From assembly GCF_000423545.1 (NCBI RefSeq), contig NZ_KE384034.1, positions 6,991-70,990 of the forward strand: DNA of 64,000 bases, in the 5' to 3' direction. The position numbers were made by a program, and so were the translations under genes. The notes beneath the pieces were generated by a model that had not been told where the DNA came from, ran no database searches, and was given only the letters and a program-made list of their open reading frames with translations. Shown in pieces: positions 8,701 through 17,022 of the stretch (position 1 is the first letter of the stretch; the number at the start of each line of letters is the position of its first letter). Origin of the DNA: Metapseudomonas resinovorans DSM 21078 (GTDB lineage Bacteria; Pseudomonadota; Gammaproteobacteria; Pseudomonadales; Pseudomonadaceae).

Positions 8701-9406
8701 GCCTGACTTCCTGGGAAATCGGCGCGTTGCTGGCGCGGGCATTGCGGTGCAGCCACTCGCGTTGGCTCAAGTCCTCCCAGAAACCCAGTTCCAGGGTGGT
8801 GCGACCGATGGTTTCGGCGGCCGGCCAGCCCAGCACAGCCTCGAAATGCTGGTTGGCCTCGACGATCAGGCTGTCGGTCAGTCGGACCAGTAGCACGACG
8901 TCCGGACTCAGGTGAAACAGGCTGGAGTAGCGCTGCTTGGAGTTGATCAGGTCCTGGGCGCGTTTCTGCTGCTGGGTGACGTCGCGGATCACGCCGATCA
9001 TCCGCCGCTTGCCGTCAGTCAGGGGTTGCAGGCTGCCGCTGATCTCGAGCCAGTGCAGGCTGCCATCGGGCCAGCGGATACGGTGGCGCATGGCGCGTTC
9101 GGCCTGTCGGCCTTCGAGCACTTCCTGGAACAGGCGCAGCACCTCGCCGCGATCGTCTTCGGGGATCAACTGGACGTAATCCACCGGTTCGCTGAGCGGC
9201 CGATGCGGATCGAGGCCGAACAAGGCCTGGGCACCACGGGACCAACTGACCCGGCCGGAATCGATATCCCAGGACCAGGCGCCCAGTCGGGCGCCGTTCA
9301 GCGCGGCCAACAGGCTGGAGGCGTCTTGCCAGGATTGCTCGAAGGCCGCGGGGTCGAGGGCAGGGATATGGGGGAACGGGGGACTCGGGTCACTGGCTTT
9401 GCGCAT
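5726..9406 (-). CDS. Six-PAS GGDEF-EAL cyclic-di-GMP protein
   Basis: A 1226-aa cytosolic protein with no signal peptide or membrane helix. About six PAS/PAC modules occupy residues 30-780; each ends in a DVT/DIS/DTT-type PAC motif such as GVIRDVTQQQKRAQ, TVRDVTRQRAQ and TFRDITARQQAE. The GGDEF domain (about 785-955) has an intact GGDEF at 865-869 and an RxxD inhibitory site (RLED, 856-859) exactly 5 residues before it. The EAL domain (about 970-1215) has EALLRW (998 on), NISPRQF, DDFGTGYSS, KIDQSFV and EGVE, so phosphodiesterase activity is plausible as well as cyclase activity. The several repeated PAS units (EEKFAKAFRSTPEAVVITDR; EEKFAKAFHSSPDAITITER) look like internal duplications. It is convergent with ibpA. 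Ligands of the PAS domains are unknown. Confidence 0.93.
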   Translation of the reverse strand: MRKASDPSPPFPHIPALDPAAFEQSWQDASSLLAALNGARLGAWSWDIDSGRVSWSRGAQALFGLDPHRPLSEPVDYVQLIPEDDRGEVLRLFQEVLEGRQAERAMRHRIRWPDGSLHWLEISGSLQPLTDGKRRMIGVIRDVTQQQKRAQDLINSKQRYSSLFHLSPDVVLLVRLTDSLIVEANQHFEAVLGWPAAETIGRTTLELGFWEDLSQREWLHRNARASNAPISQEVRLRARHGGILDGVLSSQYIELEGQPYLISTFLDTTERKRAENALRISEEKFAKAFRSTPEAVVITDRTSGRFLEINTGFERQFGWSQGETIGHSSLELGIWEDPAQRQEMLDTLQRHGRLDELEVNLKRRDGSRAICLLYGEEIELDGRTCLVLTVRDVTRQRAQEQALKDSQERLNLALESADLGTWDWHIAHGTLYGSARASALHGLAKEPFEGEFRDFFICVPDEDQQSMRRAYQELLEGRSNEYQVTYRTRFSNGEVHYLESTAKLYRDDLGRPLRMTGILMDISERVRREQRLAASEEKFVTLFQASPDPICVSRIRDGVFIEINPSFSDVFGWQPEQIVGLSAPAIQFWADPEQRSRRFSELLRDQGLDNVEARFLTRDGRLLTCVVSSRFIRVERQLCITTTFRDITARQQAEAALKASQEKFAKAFHSSPDAITITERDTGRYIEVNEGFSRLTGYRADEVLGRTAGEMNIWARPTERDHMLDLLKRNGRVHHLEMLGQHRDGSQKVVEVSVEQIELDGTPCLLLTARDISALKDAQAQIQHLAYHDPLTNLPNRALLTDRLTQQIALLQRHNMRGALLFLDLDHFKHINDSLGHPLGDAVLKMVTARLEASVRLEDTVARLGGDEFVVLLTGLEGKRSEVTRQVREIADKLRKLLAEPMLLDGHRLQVTPSIGIALIPDHGASPADLLKRADIALYRAKDSGRNAIQIFRSTMQAAASERLRLENDLRLALARGEFELHFQPQVDARNNRVVGAEALLRWQHPTLGPQSPGQFIQVLEESGLILEVGAWVLDEACNACEQLVAERLVDPRDFSLCVNISPRQFRQSDFVERVERSLQRSQLPAQLLKLEVTEGIVIQNIEDTIGKMRRLKKLGTSFAMDDFGTGYSSLTYLKRLPVDALKIDQSFVRDATQDPNDAEIIRAIVAMARSLGLEIIAEGVERSEQLAFLEQQGCHLYQGYLYSKPVPLSEFRALLAHSAQRPAPL

Positions 9407-9518
9407 GCGCGCCCCTTACCGACGATAGGGCAGATGTTCGGGTCGGTGAACGGCGAGTGGTTCCTCGTGCCTTCCCGACCCTGTTCTTATGGTGTGCGGC
9501 TCAACTTAGCCTTTGCCC

Positions 9519-10406
9519 TTACAGGTACGCAAGGTTGTCGCGCTGTGCGTCGAGCAGCGCCATGAAGGCTTTGGCGGCGTTGGAGAGGGTGCGCTCGGTG
9601 TGCAGGATGTAGCCCAGCTGGCGTGACAGCTGGATGTCCTGCAGGGGCAGACGCACCACGGAGTCGTCAAGCATGGTACGCGGCAGCACGCTCCAGGCAA
9701 TGCCGATGGAGACCATCATCTTGATGGTCTCCATGTAGTTGGTGCTCATCGCGATGTTCGGCATCAGGCCCTCCGCTTCGAACATGCGGCGGACGATGTG
9801 GTGGGTGAAGGTGTTGCCGCCGGGGAACACCGCCGGGTGCCGCGCCACATCGGGAAGGAAGATGGTCTTGTCACGGGCCAGGGGGTGTTCCGGCGCGGCA
9901 ACGAAGTCCAGCGGGTCGTTCCACACCGGCACCGCCTGGACCGGCAGCGCGGTTTCCGGTGCCAGGGTGATCACCGCCAGCTCCACGCGACCGTGGAGGA
10001 TTTCCTCATAGGCCACTTCCGAGTCGAGGAACTGGATGTCCAGGGCGACCTGCGGATAAGCGCGGGTAAAGGCGCGCAGCAGCGGTGGCAGGCGATGCAG
10101 GCCGATGTGATGGCTGGTGGCCAGAGTCAGGCGGCCGCTGATGTCGCCGGAGAGGTTGCTCAGGGCGCGGCGGGTATCGTCCAGCACGTTGAGGATCTGG
10201 TAAGCGCGGGGGAGCAGGGCACGGCCGGCTTCGGTCAGGCTGACTTCGCGGCCGAGGCGGTCGAACAGGCGCACGCTGAGTTGCTGCTCCAGCGAGGCAA
10301 TGCGCTTGCTGACCGCGGGTTGCGTCAGGTGCAGCCGCTCTCCTGCTTCGGAGAAGCTGCCGGTTTCGGCGATGGCGATGAAAGCATTGAGGCTGGCCAA
10401 ATCCAT
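9519..10406 (-). CDS. LysR family transcriptional regulator
   Basis: A 295-aa LysR-type regulator. The winged HTH (1-60) reads NAFIAIAETGSFSEAGERLHLTQPAVSKRIASLEQQL, followed by the long linker helix and a substrate-binding domain (about 90-290). It is divergent from leuC, with 170 nt between starts, a typical place for a LysR regulator controlling the neighbouring operon. A similar gene sits beside leuC in P. aeruginosa. The inducer is unknown; alpha-isopropylmalate would be the natural guess by analogy with LeuO/LeuR-type control, but nothing in the sequence proves it. Confidence 0.92.
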   Translation of the reverse strand: MDLASLNAFIAIAETGSFSEAGERLHLTQPAVSKRIASLEQQLSVRLFDRLGREVSLTEAGRALLPRAYQILNVLDDTRRALSNLSGDISGRLTLATSHHIGLHRLPPLLRAFTRAYPQVALDIQFLDSEVAYEEILHGRVELAVITLAPETALPVQAVPVWNDPLDFVAAPEHPLARDKTIFLPDVARHPAVFPGGNTFTHHIVRRMFEAEGLMPNIAMSTNYMETIKMMVSIGIAWSVLPRTMLDDSVVRLPLQDIQLSRQLGYILHTERTLSNAAKAFMALLDAQRDNLAYL

Positions 10407-10482
10407 ATCTGGACTCCGTGGGTTGCTGGCGCCGGTAGTATCCGCATTCCTCGATGGAATGCTTTAAATAAAAAATATGAAT

Positions 10483-10511
10483 TTGAGTTATTCGATGCAA
10501 GCCCCTACGAT
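10483..10511 (+). promoter_or_regulatory. Probable sigma-70 promoter of leuC
   Basis: TTGAGT (10483-10488) and TACGAT (10506-10511) are separated by exactly 17 nt and lie 66 nt upstream of leuC. An A/T-rich block precedes the -35 and could host the LysR protein. A small hairpin AGGGG / CCCCT (10528-10544) follows in the leader. Confidence 0.6.
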
Positions 10512-10576
10512 CGTCCCCACAAGCAAAAGGGGCTTACGACCCCTGCGCACAGAAGCAAGCTGATGAGGACCTGACG

Positions 10577-12001
10577 ATGGCCGGCAAGACGCTCTACGAC
10601 AAGCTCTGGGATGCTCACGAGGTGAAGCGCCGCGACGATGGTTCGTCGCTGATCTACATCGACCGTCACATCCTTCACGAAGTGACCTCGCCGCAGGCCT
10701 TCGAAGGGCTGCGTCTGGCGGGTCGCAAGCCGTGGCGCATCGATGCCAACATCGCCACCCCGGACCATAACGTGCCGACTACTCGCGCCGAGCGCCAGGG
10801 CGGCCTCGAAGCCATCGCCGACGAGGTTTCGCGCATCCAGGTCAAGACCCTGGACGAGAACTGTGATGACTTCGGCATCCTCGAGTTCAAGATGAACGAT
10901 ATACGCCAGGGTATCGTCCATGTGGTCGGTCCGGAGCAGGGCGCCACCCTCCCGGGCATGACCGTGGTCTGCGGCGACTCCCATACCTCCACCCACGGCG
11001 CTTTCGGCGCACTGGCCCACGGCATCGGCACCTCCGAGGTCGAGCATGTGCTGGCGACCCAGTGCCTGGTGGCGAAGAAGATGAAGAACATGCAAGTGCG
11101 CGTGGAGGGCAAACTGCCTTCTGGCGTCACCGCCAAGGACATCGTGCTCGCCGTGATCGGCAAGATCGGCACTGCCGGCGGCAACGGTCATGCCCTGGAG
11201 TTCGCCGGCAGCGCCATTCGCGATCTCTCCGTCGAAGGCCGCATGACCATTTGCAACATGTCCATCGAAGCGGGTGCCCGCGTCGGTCTGGTGGCTGTGG
11301 ACGAAAAGACTATCGCCTACGTCGAAGGCCGCCCCTTCGCTCCCAAGGGCGCCGACTGGGACAAGGCCGTAGTCGCCTGGCGTGATCTGGTGTCCGATGC
11401 CGACGCGCATTTCGACACCGTTGTCGAACTGCGCGCCGAAGACATCAAGCCGCAGGTGAGCTGGGGCACGTCGCCCGAGATGGTGTTGCCGGTCGATCAG
11501 CGTGTGCCGGACCCGGCCGCAGAAGCTGATCCGGTCAAGCGTGGCTCCATCGAGCGCGCCCTGAAGTACATGGGGCTTGCCGCCAACCAGGCCATTACCG
11601 ATATCCAGCTGGATCGCGTGTTCATTGGTTCCTGCACCAATTCGCGCATCGAAGACCTGCGTGCCGCCGCCGAAGTGGCCAAGGGTCGCAAGGTCGCTGC
11701 CACCGTCAAGCAGGCGCTGGTCGTGCCGGGCTCGGGCCTGGTCAAGCAGCAGGCTGAACAGGAAGGCCTGGACAAGATCTTCATTGAAGCGGGCTTCGAA
11801 TGGCGTGAGCCGGGCTGCTCCATGTGCCTGGCCATGAACCCGGATCGCCTGGAGAGCGGCGAGCACTGCGCGTCCACCTCCAACCGCAACTTCGAAGGCC
11901 GTCAGGGCGCTGGTGGTCGTACCCACCTGGTCAGCCCGGCCATGGCCGCCGCCGCTGCGGTGACCGGTCGTTTCGTCGATGTTCGCGAGCTGCTCAAGTA
12001 A
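10577..12001 (+). CDS. leuC: 3-isopropylmalate dehydratase large subunit
   Basis: The large subunit (474 aa) of isopropylmalate isomerase, which converts 2- to 3-isopropylmalate in leucine synthesis. The [4Fe-4S] ligands are all present: Cys353 in GSCTNSR, and Cys414 and Cys417 in GCSMCLAMN. Other family motifs are DNVPTT-type [38 protein letters not shown], and the C-terminal [12 protein letters not shown]. It works with LeuD, encoded 15 nt downstream. The start has GAGG about 10 nt upstream. The length is standard for the family. Confidence 0.98.
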   Translation: MAGKTLYDKLWDAHEVKRRDDGSSLIYIDRHILHEVTSPQAFEGLRLAGRKPWRIDANIATPDHNVPTTRAERQGGLEAIADEVSRIQVKTLDENCDDFGILEFKMNDIRQGIVHVVGPEQGATLPGMTVVCGDSHTSTHGAFGALAHGIGTSEVEHVLATQCLVAKKMKNMQVRVEGKLPSGVTAKDIVLAVIGKIGTAGGNGHALEFAGSAIRDLSVEGRMTICNMSIEAGARVGLVAVDEKTIAYVEGRPFAPKGADWDKAVVAWRDLVSDADAHFDTVVELRAEDIKPQVSWGTSPEMVLPVDQRVPDPAAEADPVKRGSIERALKYMGLAANQAITDIQLDRVFIGSCTNSRIEDLRAAAEVAKGRKVAATVKQALVVPGSGLVKQQAEQEGLDKIFIEAGFEWREPGCSMCLAMNPDRLESGEHCASTSNRNFEGRQGAGGRTHLVSPAMAAAAAVTGRFVDVRELLK

Positions 12002-12016
12002 GGAAGGAGAGTCGAG

Positions 12017-12661
12017 ATGAAAGCCTTTACCCAACACACCGGTCTCGTCGCTCCGCTGGATCGCGCCAACGTCGACACCGACCAGATCATTCCCAAGCAA
12101 TTCCTCAAGTCGATCAAGCGTTCGGGCTTTGGCCCCAATCTGTTCGACGAGTGGCGCTACCTGGATGTCGGCCAGCCGAACCAGGACAACTCCACACGTC
12201 CGGTGAACAAGGATTTCGTGCTGAACTTCCCACGCTACCAGGGCGCCAGCGTGCTCCTGGCCCGCGAGAACTTCGGCTGTGGCTCCTCCCGTGAGCACGC
12301 GCCCTGGGCGCTGGACGAGTACGGCTTCCGCGCCATCATCGCGCCGAGCTACGCCGACATCTTCTTCAACAACAGCTTCAAGAACGGCCTTCTGCCGATC
12401 ATCCTGAAAGATGAGGAAGTCGACGAACTCTTCCAGCAGTGCGAGTCCACCGAGGGCTATCAGCTGACGGTCGACCTGGCCGCGCAGACCGTGACCCGTC
12501 CGGACGGCAAGCAGTACAGCTTCGAAGTGGACGCGTTCCGCAAGCATTGCCTGCTCAATGGCCTGGACGATATCGGCCTGACCCTGCAGGACGCTGAAGC
12601 GATCAAGGTCTTCGAAGGCAAGCACCGCCAGGGCAATCCGTGGTTGTTCCGCGACGCCTGA
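12017..12661 (+). CDS. leuD: 3-isopropylmalate dehydratase small subunit
   Basis: The small swivelling subunit (214 aa) of isopropylmalate isomerase, partner of LeuC. Signatures are [17 protein letters not shown] and [20 protein letters not shown], the substrate-recognition loops. The start follows AAGGAGAG, 15 nt after the leuC stop, so the two are one operon and probably made in equal amounts. The C-terminus ([14 protein letters not shown]) is typical. The length is normal. Confidence 0.98.
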   Translation: MKAFTQHTGLVAPLDRANVDTDQIIPKQFLKSIKRSGFGPNLFDEWRYLDVGQPNQDNSTRPVNKDFVLNFPRYQGASVLLARENFGCGSSREHAPWALDEYGFRAIIAPSYADIFFNNSFKNGLLPIILKDEEVDELFQQCESTEGYQLTVDLAAQTVTRPDGKQYSFEVDAFRKHCLLNGLDDIGLTLQDAEAIKVFEGKHRQGNPWLFRDA

Positions 12662-12681
12662 ACCGTACACTGGAGGATGAC

Positions 12682-13446
12682 GTGAGCGACAAAGCCCATG
12701 AGCAGGTGGTCCAGCGCCAGTTCGGCGAACAGGCCAGCGCCTATCTGAGCAGTGCCGTGCATGCCCAGGGCACGGAATTTGCCCAACTGCAGGCCGAGGT
12801 AGCGGGGCGCGGCGATGCCCGCGTCCTCGATCTCGGTTGTGGCGCCGGACACGTGGCCTTCCAGGTTGCGCCGCTGGTGGGTGAAGTGGTGGCTTACGAC
12901 CTGTCCGAGCAGATGCTCGATGTTGTTGCGAGCGCCGCCGCCCAGCGTGGGCACGGCAATGTAGTGACTCAACAGGGCGCGGCCGAGTCGCTGCCCTTTG
13001 CCGATGGCAGCTTCGACTTCGTCTTCAGTCGCTATTCGGCGCACCACTGGAGTGACCTTGGCCTGGCCCTGCGCGAAGTGCGTCGAGTCCTGAAGCCGGG
13101 TGGCGTGGCGGCCTTCATCGATGTCGCGTCACCAGGGAAAGCGCTGCTGGATACCCACCTGCAAGCGGTGGAAGTGCTGCGTGATACCAGCCATGTGCGC
13201 AATTACTCGCCTGCCGAGTGGCTGTGCCAGGTGGCCGAGGCGGGGTTGCGGCCCCGCAGTCATGCGCGCCAGCGGTTGCATCTGGAGTTCGCCTCGTGGA
13301 TCGAGCGTATGCGGACGCCGGTGGTGTTCCGCGACGCGATCCTGGCGCTGCAGCAGGCCGTCGGAAACGAGGTTCGCGATTATTTCGAGATTGCCGCTGA
13401 CGGCTCCTTCAGTACGGATGTCCTGGTGCTCTGGGCCGAACGCTAG
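12682..13446 (+). CDS. Class I SAM-dependent methyltransferase
   Basis: A 254-aa Rossmann-fold methyltransferase of the UbiE/Methyltransf_11 type. SAM motif I is VLDLGCGAGHVAFQVAP (about 47-63), the acidic end of beta-2 is VAYDLSEQML, motif II is LPFADGSFDFVFSRYSAHHW, and LREVRRVLKPGGVAAF follows. The start is a GTG at 12682, preceded by GGAGG at 12672-12676; an upstream ATG in the same frame (12640) lies inside leuD and lacks a site. The substrate is unknown. It sits between leuD and leuB, an arrangement also seen in P. aeruginosa, so it is translated with the leucine operon. Confidence 0.9.
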   Translation: MSDKAHEQVVQRQFGEQASAYLSSAVHAQGTEFAQLQAEVAGRGDARVLDLGCGAGHVAFQVAPLVGEVVAYDLSEQMLDVVASAAAQRGHGNVVTQQGAAESLPFADGSFDFVFSRYSAHHWSDLGLALREVRRVLKPGGVAAFIDVASPGKALLDTHLQAVEVLRDTSHVRNYSPAEWLCQVAEAGLRPRSHARQRLHLEFASWIERMRTPVVFRDAILALQQAVGNEVRDYFEIAADGSFSTDVLVLWAER

Positions 13447-13488
13447 AACGAATTGCATGGCGCGGAGAGCGCCCAACGAGAGGAAAGC

Positions 13489-14571
13489 ATGAGCAAGCAG
13501 ATTCTGATTCTCCCCGGTGACGGCATTGGCCCGGAGATCATGGCCGAGGCCGTCAAGGTGCTGGAGCTGGCCAATGACAAGTTCCAGCTCGGTTTCGAAC
13601 TGACTGAGGACGTCATCGGTGGTGCCGCCATCGACAAGCACGGGGTGCCACTGGCCGACGAGACCCTGGAGCGTGCGCGCAAGGCCGATGCCGTGCTGCT
13701 GGGCGCCGTGGGCGGCCCGAAGTGGGACAAGATCGAGCGTGACATCCGTCCGGAGCGTGGTCTGCTGAAGATCCGTTCGCAGCTGGGGCTGTTCGCCAAC
13801 TTGCGTCCGGCCATCCTCTATCCGCAACTGGCCGAAGCCTCCAGCCTCAAGCCGGAAGTGGTCGCGGGTCTGGATATCCTCATTGTTCGTGAGCTGACCG
13901 GCGGCATCTATTTCGGCCAGCCACGCGAGCAGCGCGTGCTGGAAAATGGCGAGCGTCAGGCCTACGACACCCTGCCGTACAGCGAAAGCGAGATTCGCCG
14001 CATCGCCCGTGTCGGCTTTGATATGGCGCGCGTGCGCAACAAGAAGCTGTGCTCGGTGGACAAGGCCAACGTCCTGGCGTCCAGCCAGCTGTGGCGCGAA
14101 GTCGTGGAAGAAGTGGCCAAGGATTATCCGGACGTCGAACTCAGTCACATGTACGTCGACAATGCCGCCATGCAGCTGGTACGGGCCCCCAAGCAATTCG
14201 ACGTGATGGTTACCGACAACATGTTCGGCGACATCCTGTCGGATGAGGCTTCCATGCTCACCGGTTCCATCGGCATGCTGCCTTCTGCCTCGTTGGATTC
14301 GAACAACAAAGGCATGTACGAACCCTGCCATGGCTCGGCGCCGGACATCGCCGGCCAGGGCATCGCCAACCCGCTGGCGACCATACTCTCCGTATCGATG
14401 ATGCTCCGCTACAGCTTCAACCAGACAGCTGCCGCCGACGCCATCGAGAAGGCCGTCAGCCTGGTGCTGGATCAGGGGCTGCGGACCGGCGATATCTTCT
14501 CCGCCGGTGCGACCAAGGTCGGTACTCGTGAGATGGGCGATGCAGTGGTAGCAGCACTGCGGAATCTGTAA
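13489..14571 (+). CDS. leuB: 3-isopropylmalate dehydrogenase
   Basis: An NAD-dependent beta-decarboxylating dehydrogenase of 360 aa that oxidises 3-isopropylmalate in leucine synthesis. Visible motifs are [10 protein letters not shown] at the N-terminus, [11 protein letters not shown], the substrate arginines in [19 protein letters not shown], the metal-binding [14 protein letters not shown], and [16 protein letters not shown]. The start MSKQILIL at 13489 has AGAGGAA 6 nt upstream. It is 42 nt downstream of the methyltransferase, so it is likely the last gene of the leuCD-MTase-leuB unit. Confidence 0.98.
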   Translation: MSKQILILPGDGIGPEIMAEAVKVLELANDKFQLGFELTEDVIGGAAIDKHGVPLADETLERARKADAVLLGAVGGPKWDKIERDIRPERGLLKIRSQLGLFANLRPAILYPQLAEASSLKPEVVAGLDILIVRELTGGIYFGQPREQRVLENGERQAYDTLPYSESEIRRIARVGFDMARVRNKKLCSVDKANVLASSQLWREVVEEVAKDYPDVELSHMYVDNAAMQLVRAPKQFDVMVTDNMFGDILSDEASMLTGSIGMLPSASLDSNNKGMYEPCHGSAPDIAGQGIANPLATILSVSMMLRYSFNQTAAADAIEKAVSLVLDQGLRTGDIFSAGATKVGTREMGDAVVAALRNL

Positions 14572-14628
14572 TCTGTCCGGCCCGCTGGCAGTCCAGCGGA
14601 CCACTTTTTCAAGAAAGGTGTAGTTGTC

Positions 14629-15741
14629 ATGAAGCGTGTAGGTCTGATCGGTTGGCGCGGCATGGTGGGTTCCGTGCTCATGCAGCGAATGCTGGAAGAG
14701 CGGGATTTCGACCTGATCGAGCCGGTGTTCTTCACCACTTCCAACGTCGGTGGCCAGGGTCCCGCGGTCGGCAAGGATATTGCCCCGCTGAAGGACGCCT
14801 ATAGCATCGACGAGCTGAAGAGCCTCGATGTGATCCTGACCTGCCAAGGTGGCGACTACACCAATGAGGTGTTCCCCAAGCTGCGCGAAGCCGGTTGGCA
14901 AGGCTACTGGATCGATGCCGCGTCCAGCCTGCGCATGCAGGATGACGCGGTGATCGTTCTCGATCCGGTGAATCGCAAGGTTATCGACCAGCAGCTGGAT
15001 GCCGGCACCAAGAACTACATCGGTGGCAACTGCACCGTCAGCCTGATGCTGATGGCGCTTGGCGGCCTGTTCGAAGCCGGTCTGGTCGAGTGGATGAGTG
15101 CCATGACCTACCAGGCGGCCTCCGGTGCCGGCGCGCAGAACATGCGCGAACTAATCAAGCAGATGGGCGCGATCAACGGTGCCGTTGCCGATGACCTGGC
15201 CAATCCGTCCAGCGCCATCCTCGATATCGACCGCAAGGTGGCTGAGGCCATGCGCGGCGAAGATTTCCCCGCCGAGAACTTCGGTGTACCCCTGGCTGGT
15301 AGCCTGATCCCCTGGATCGACAAGGAACTGCCTAATGGCCAGAGCCGCGAAGAATGGAAAGGCCAGGCCGAGACCAACAAGATTCTCGGTCGCTTCAAGA
15401 GCCCGATCCCGGTCGATGGCATCTGCGTGCGCATCGGCGCCATGCGTTGCCACAGCCAGGCGCTGACCATCAAGCTGAACAAAGATGTGCCGATCGCGGA
15501 CATCGAAGGCATGATCAGCCAGCACAACCCTTGGGTGAAGCTGGTGCCGAACCAGCGTGAAGTCAGCATGCGCGAGCTGACCCCGACTGCCGTGACCGGC
15601 ACCCTCAGCGTTCCGGTCGGCCGTCTGCGCAAGCTCAATATGGGTTCGCAGTACCTCGGTGCCTTCACCGTCGGTGACCAGCTGCTCTGGGGTGCCGCCG
15701 AGCCGCTGCGCCGGATGCTGCGTATCCTGCTGGAGCGTTGA
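14629..15741 (+). CDS. asd: Aspartate-semialdehyde dehydrogenase
   Basis: An NADP-dependent aspartate-semialdehyde dehydrogenase of 370 aa, the branch enzyme to lysine/diaminopimelate, threonine and methionine. The N-terminal Rossmann motif is [17 protein letters not shown], and the catalytic Cys135 sits in [13 protein letters not shown]. The later stretches ([19 protein letters not shown] with the active His, and [10 protein letters not shown]) match the enterobacterial-type enzyme. A weak AAAGG site lies upstream. It is 57 nt after leuB and may have read-through from the leu operon. Confidence 0.97.
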   Translation: MKRVGLIGWRGMVGSVLMQRMLEERDFDLIEPVFFTTSNVGGQGPAVGKDIAPLKDAYSIDELKSLDVILTCQGGDYTNEVFPKLREAGWQGYWIDAASSLRMQDDAVIVLDPVNRKVIDQQLDAGTKNYIGGNCTVSLMLMALGGLFEAGLVEWMSAMTYQAASGAGAQNMRELIKQMGAINGAVADDLANPSSAILDIDRKVAEAMRGEDFPAENFGVPLAGSLIPWIDKELPNGQSREEWKGQAETNKILGRFKSPIPVDGICVRIGAMRCHSQALTIKLNKDVPIADIEGMISQHNPWVKLVPNQREVSMRELTPTAVTGTLSVPVGRLRKLNMGSQYLGAFTVGDQLLWGAAEPLRRMLRILLER

Positions 15742-15750
15742 TGGTCTCTT

Positions 15751-15780
15751 GGGGTGCCGATGAGGCTCGTCGGTAACCCC
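15751..15780 (+). terminator. Hairpin after asd (possible weak terminator or processing site)
   Basis: GGGGT-CCGA pairs with TCGG-ACCCC around a 9-nt loop with a small internal loop. There is no T-tract afterwards, so it may only stabilise the asd mRNA or partly terminate it. Confidence 0.35.
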
Positions 15781-15851
15781 AGCCCCTCGATTGCTTGCAT
15801 GCGGGGTGGCAGTTACAGTGCCGCTCCCCGCATCGCCATAAGTAGTTCCCC

Positions 15852-16880
15852 ATGAGCCAGTCCCTCGACATCGCCATCATCGGCGCCACCGGCACCGTTG
15901 GTGAAACCCTCGTCCAGCTCCTTGAGGAGCGGGAATTCCCAGTCGGCAACCTTCATCTGCTTGCCAGTGGCGAATCCGCCGGTGCTTCTGTGCCATTCAA
16001 GGGACGCAATCTGCGAGTGCGCGACGTCGCCGATTTTGATTTTTCCCAGGTCCGTCTGGCGTTCTTTGCTGCTGGCGAGGTGGTGACCCGCAGTTTTGTT
16101 CCACGTGCGCGCGCCGTTGGCTGCTCGCTGATCGATCTGTCCGGCGCCCTTGACCCCCTGGAAGCCCCAAGCTTGGTACCGGAAGCCAATCCGGAACTGC
16201 TCGCCGGGCTGTCTGCGCCTTACCAGCTGACCAGTCCCAGCGCCTCAGCGGTTGCCCTTGCGTGCGTGCTGGCGCCGCTCAAGGACTTGCTAAAGCCGCA
16301 GCGTCTCAGCGTGATGGCAAGTCTTGCCGTTTCCAGTCGCGGTCGCGAAGGTGTCACCGAACTGGCTCGCCAGACTGCGGAGTTGCTGAATGCGCGTCCG
16401 CTGGAGCCGCGCTTCTTCGATCGCCAGATCGCCTTCAATATCCTGGCCCAAGCCGGTGCGCCGGATGCCCAGGGGCACATCGCCCTGGAGCGGCGCCTGG
16501 TGAGTGAGATCAAGCAGTTGCTCGGCGAGCCTGGCCTGCGTGTCGCCGCTACATGCGCATTGGCCCCGGTCTTCTTCGGTGACAGCCTGGCTGTCTCAGT
16601 GGTGGCCGAACAGCAACTGGATCTGACTGCTGTGCGTGAACGTCTGGGTCAGGCGCCGGGTGTCGAATTGGTGGAAGAAGAGGGCGACTATCCGACCGCT
16701 GTCGGCGACGCAGTAGGGCAGGATTCGGTATACGTAGGACGGGTTCGCGGCGGGGTGGATGACCCTTGCGAACTCAATTTGTGGATTGCTTCTGATAATG
16801 CAAGAAAAGGCGCTGCGCTCAATGCTGTGCAGTCGGCCGAGTTGTTGATAAAACACTATCTGTCAAAGATACTTACCTGA
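15852..16880 (+). CDS. Asd paralogue (Usg-1-like), catalytic Cys absent
   Basis: A 342-aa homologue of aspartate-semialdehyde dehydrogenase. It keeps the Rossmann motif AIIGATGTVGETLVQLLEERE and the overall two-domain fold. At the position where active enzymes read P-N-C-S/T, this protein has S128-P-S-A-S132, so the nucleophilic Cys is missing; the only other active-site-like elements are weak. It resembles the Usg-1 proteins of enterics and the second asd-like gene of P. aeruginosa. The function is unknown and a structural or regulatory role is likely (inference). It follows asd by 110 nt and precedes fimV, an order conserved in pseudomonads. Confidence 0.88.
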   Translation: MSQSLDIAIIGATGTVGETLVQLLEEREFPVGNLHLLASGESAGASVPFKGRNLRVRDVADFDFSQVRLAFFAAGEVVTRSFVPRARAVGCSLIDLSGALDPLEAPSLVPEANPELLAGLSAPYQLTSPSASAVALACVLAPLKDLLKPQRLSVMASLAVSSRGREGVTELARQTAELLNARPLEPRFFDRQIAFNILAQAGAPDAQGHIALERRLVSEIKQLLGEPGLRVAATCALAPVFFGDSLAVSVVAEQQLDLTAVRERLGQAPGVELVEEEGDYPTAVGDAVGQDSVYVGRVRGGVDDPCELNLWIASDNARKGAALNAVQSAELLIKHYLSKILT

Positions 16881-16902
16881 AAATTTGTAGAAATATTCTA
16901 GC

Positions 16903-16929
16903 TTGACAATACTGGCTTGGCCTTATCGT
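16903..16929 (+). promoter_or_regulatory. Possible promoter of fimV
   Basis: A perfect -35 hexamer TTGACA (16903-16908) is followed by TATCGT (16924-16929) after a short 15-nt spacer. The -35 is convincing but the -10 is weak. It lies 94 nt before fimV. Confidence 0.35.
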
Positions 16930-17022
16930 TGATGGGGAGCCGCCGTTCCGGCGTGCGCAGGCAGCGACTTAAGACCCTCCTCTCGCTCGGCGGGAAAAAA
17001 GATAAAACAAGGGAATCACTCT

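Noticed and set aside
10505-12670. 721-codon open frame antisense to leuC-leuD
   Set aside because: Shadow of leuC and leuD, both complete with their active-site residues.
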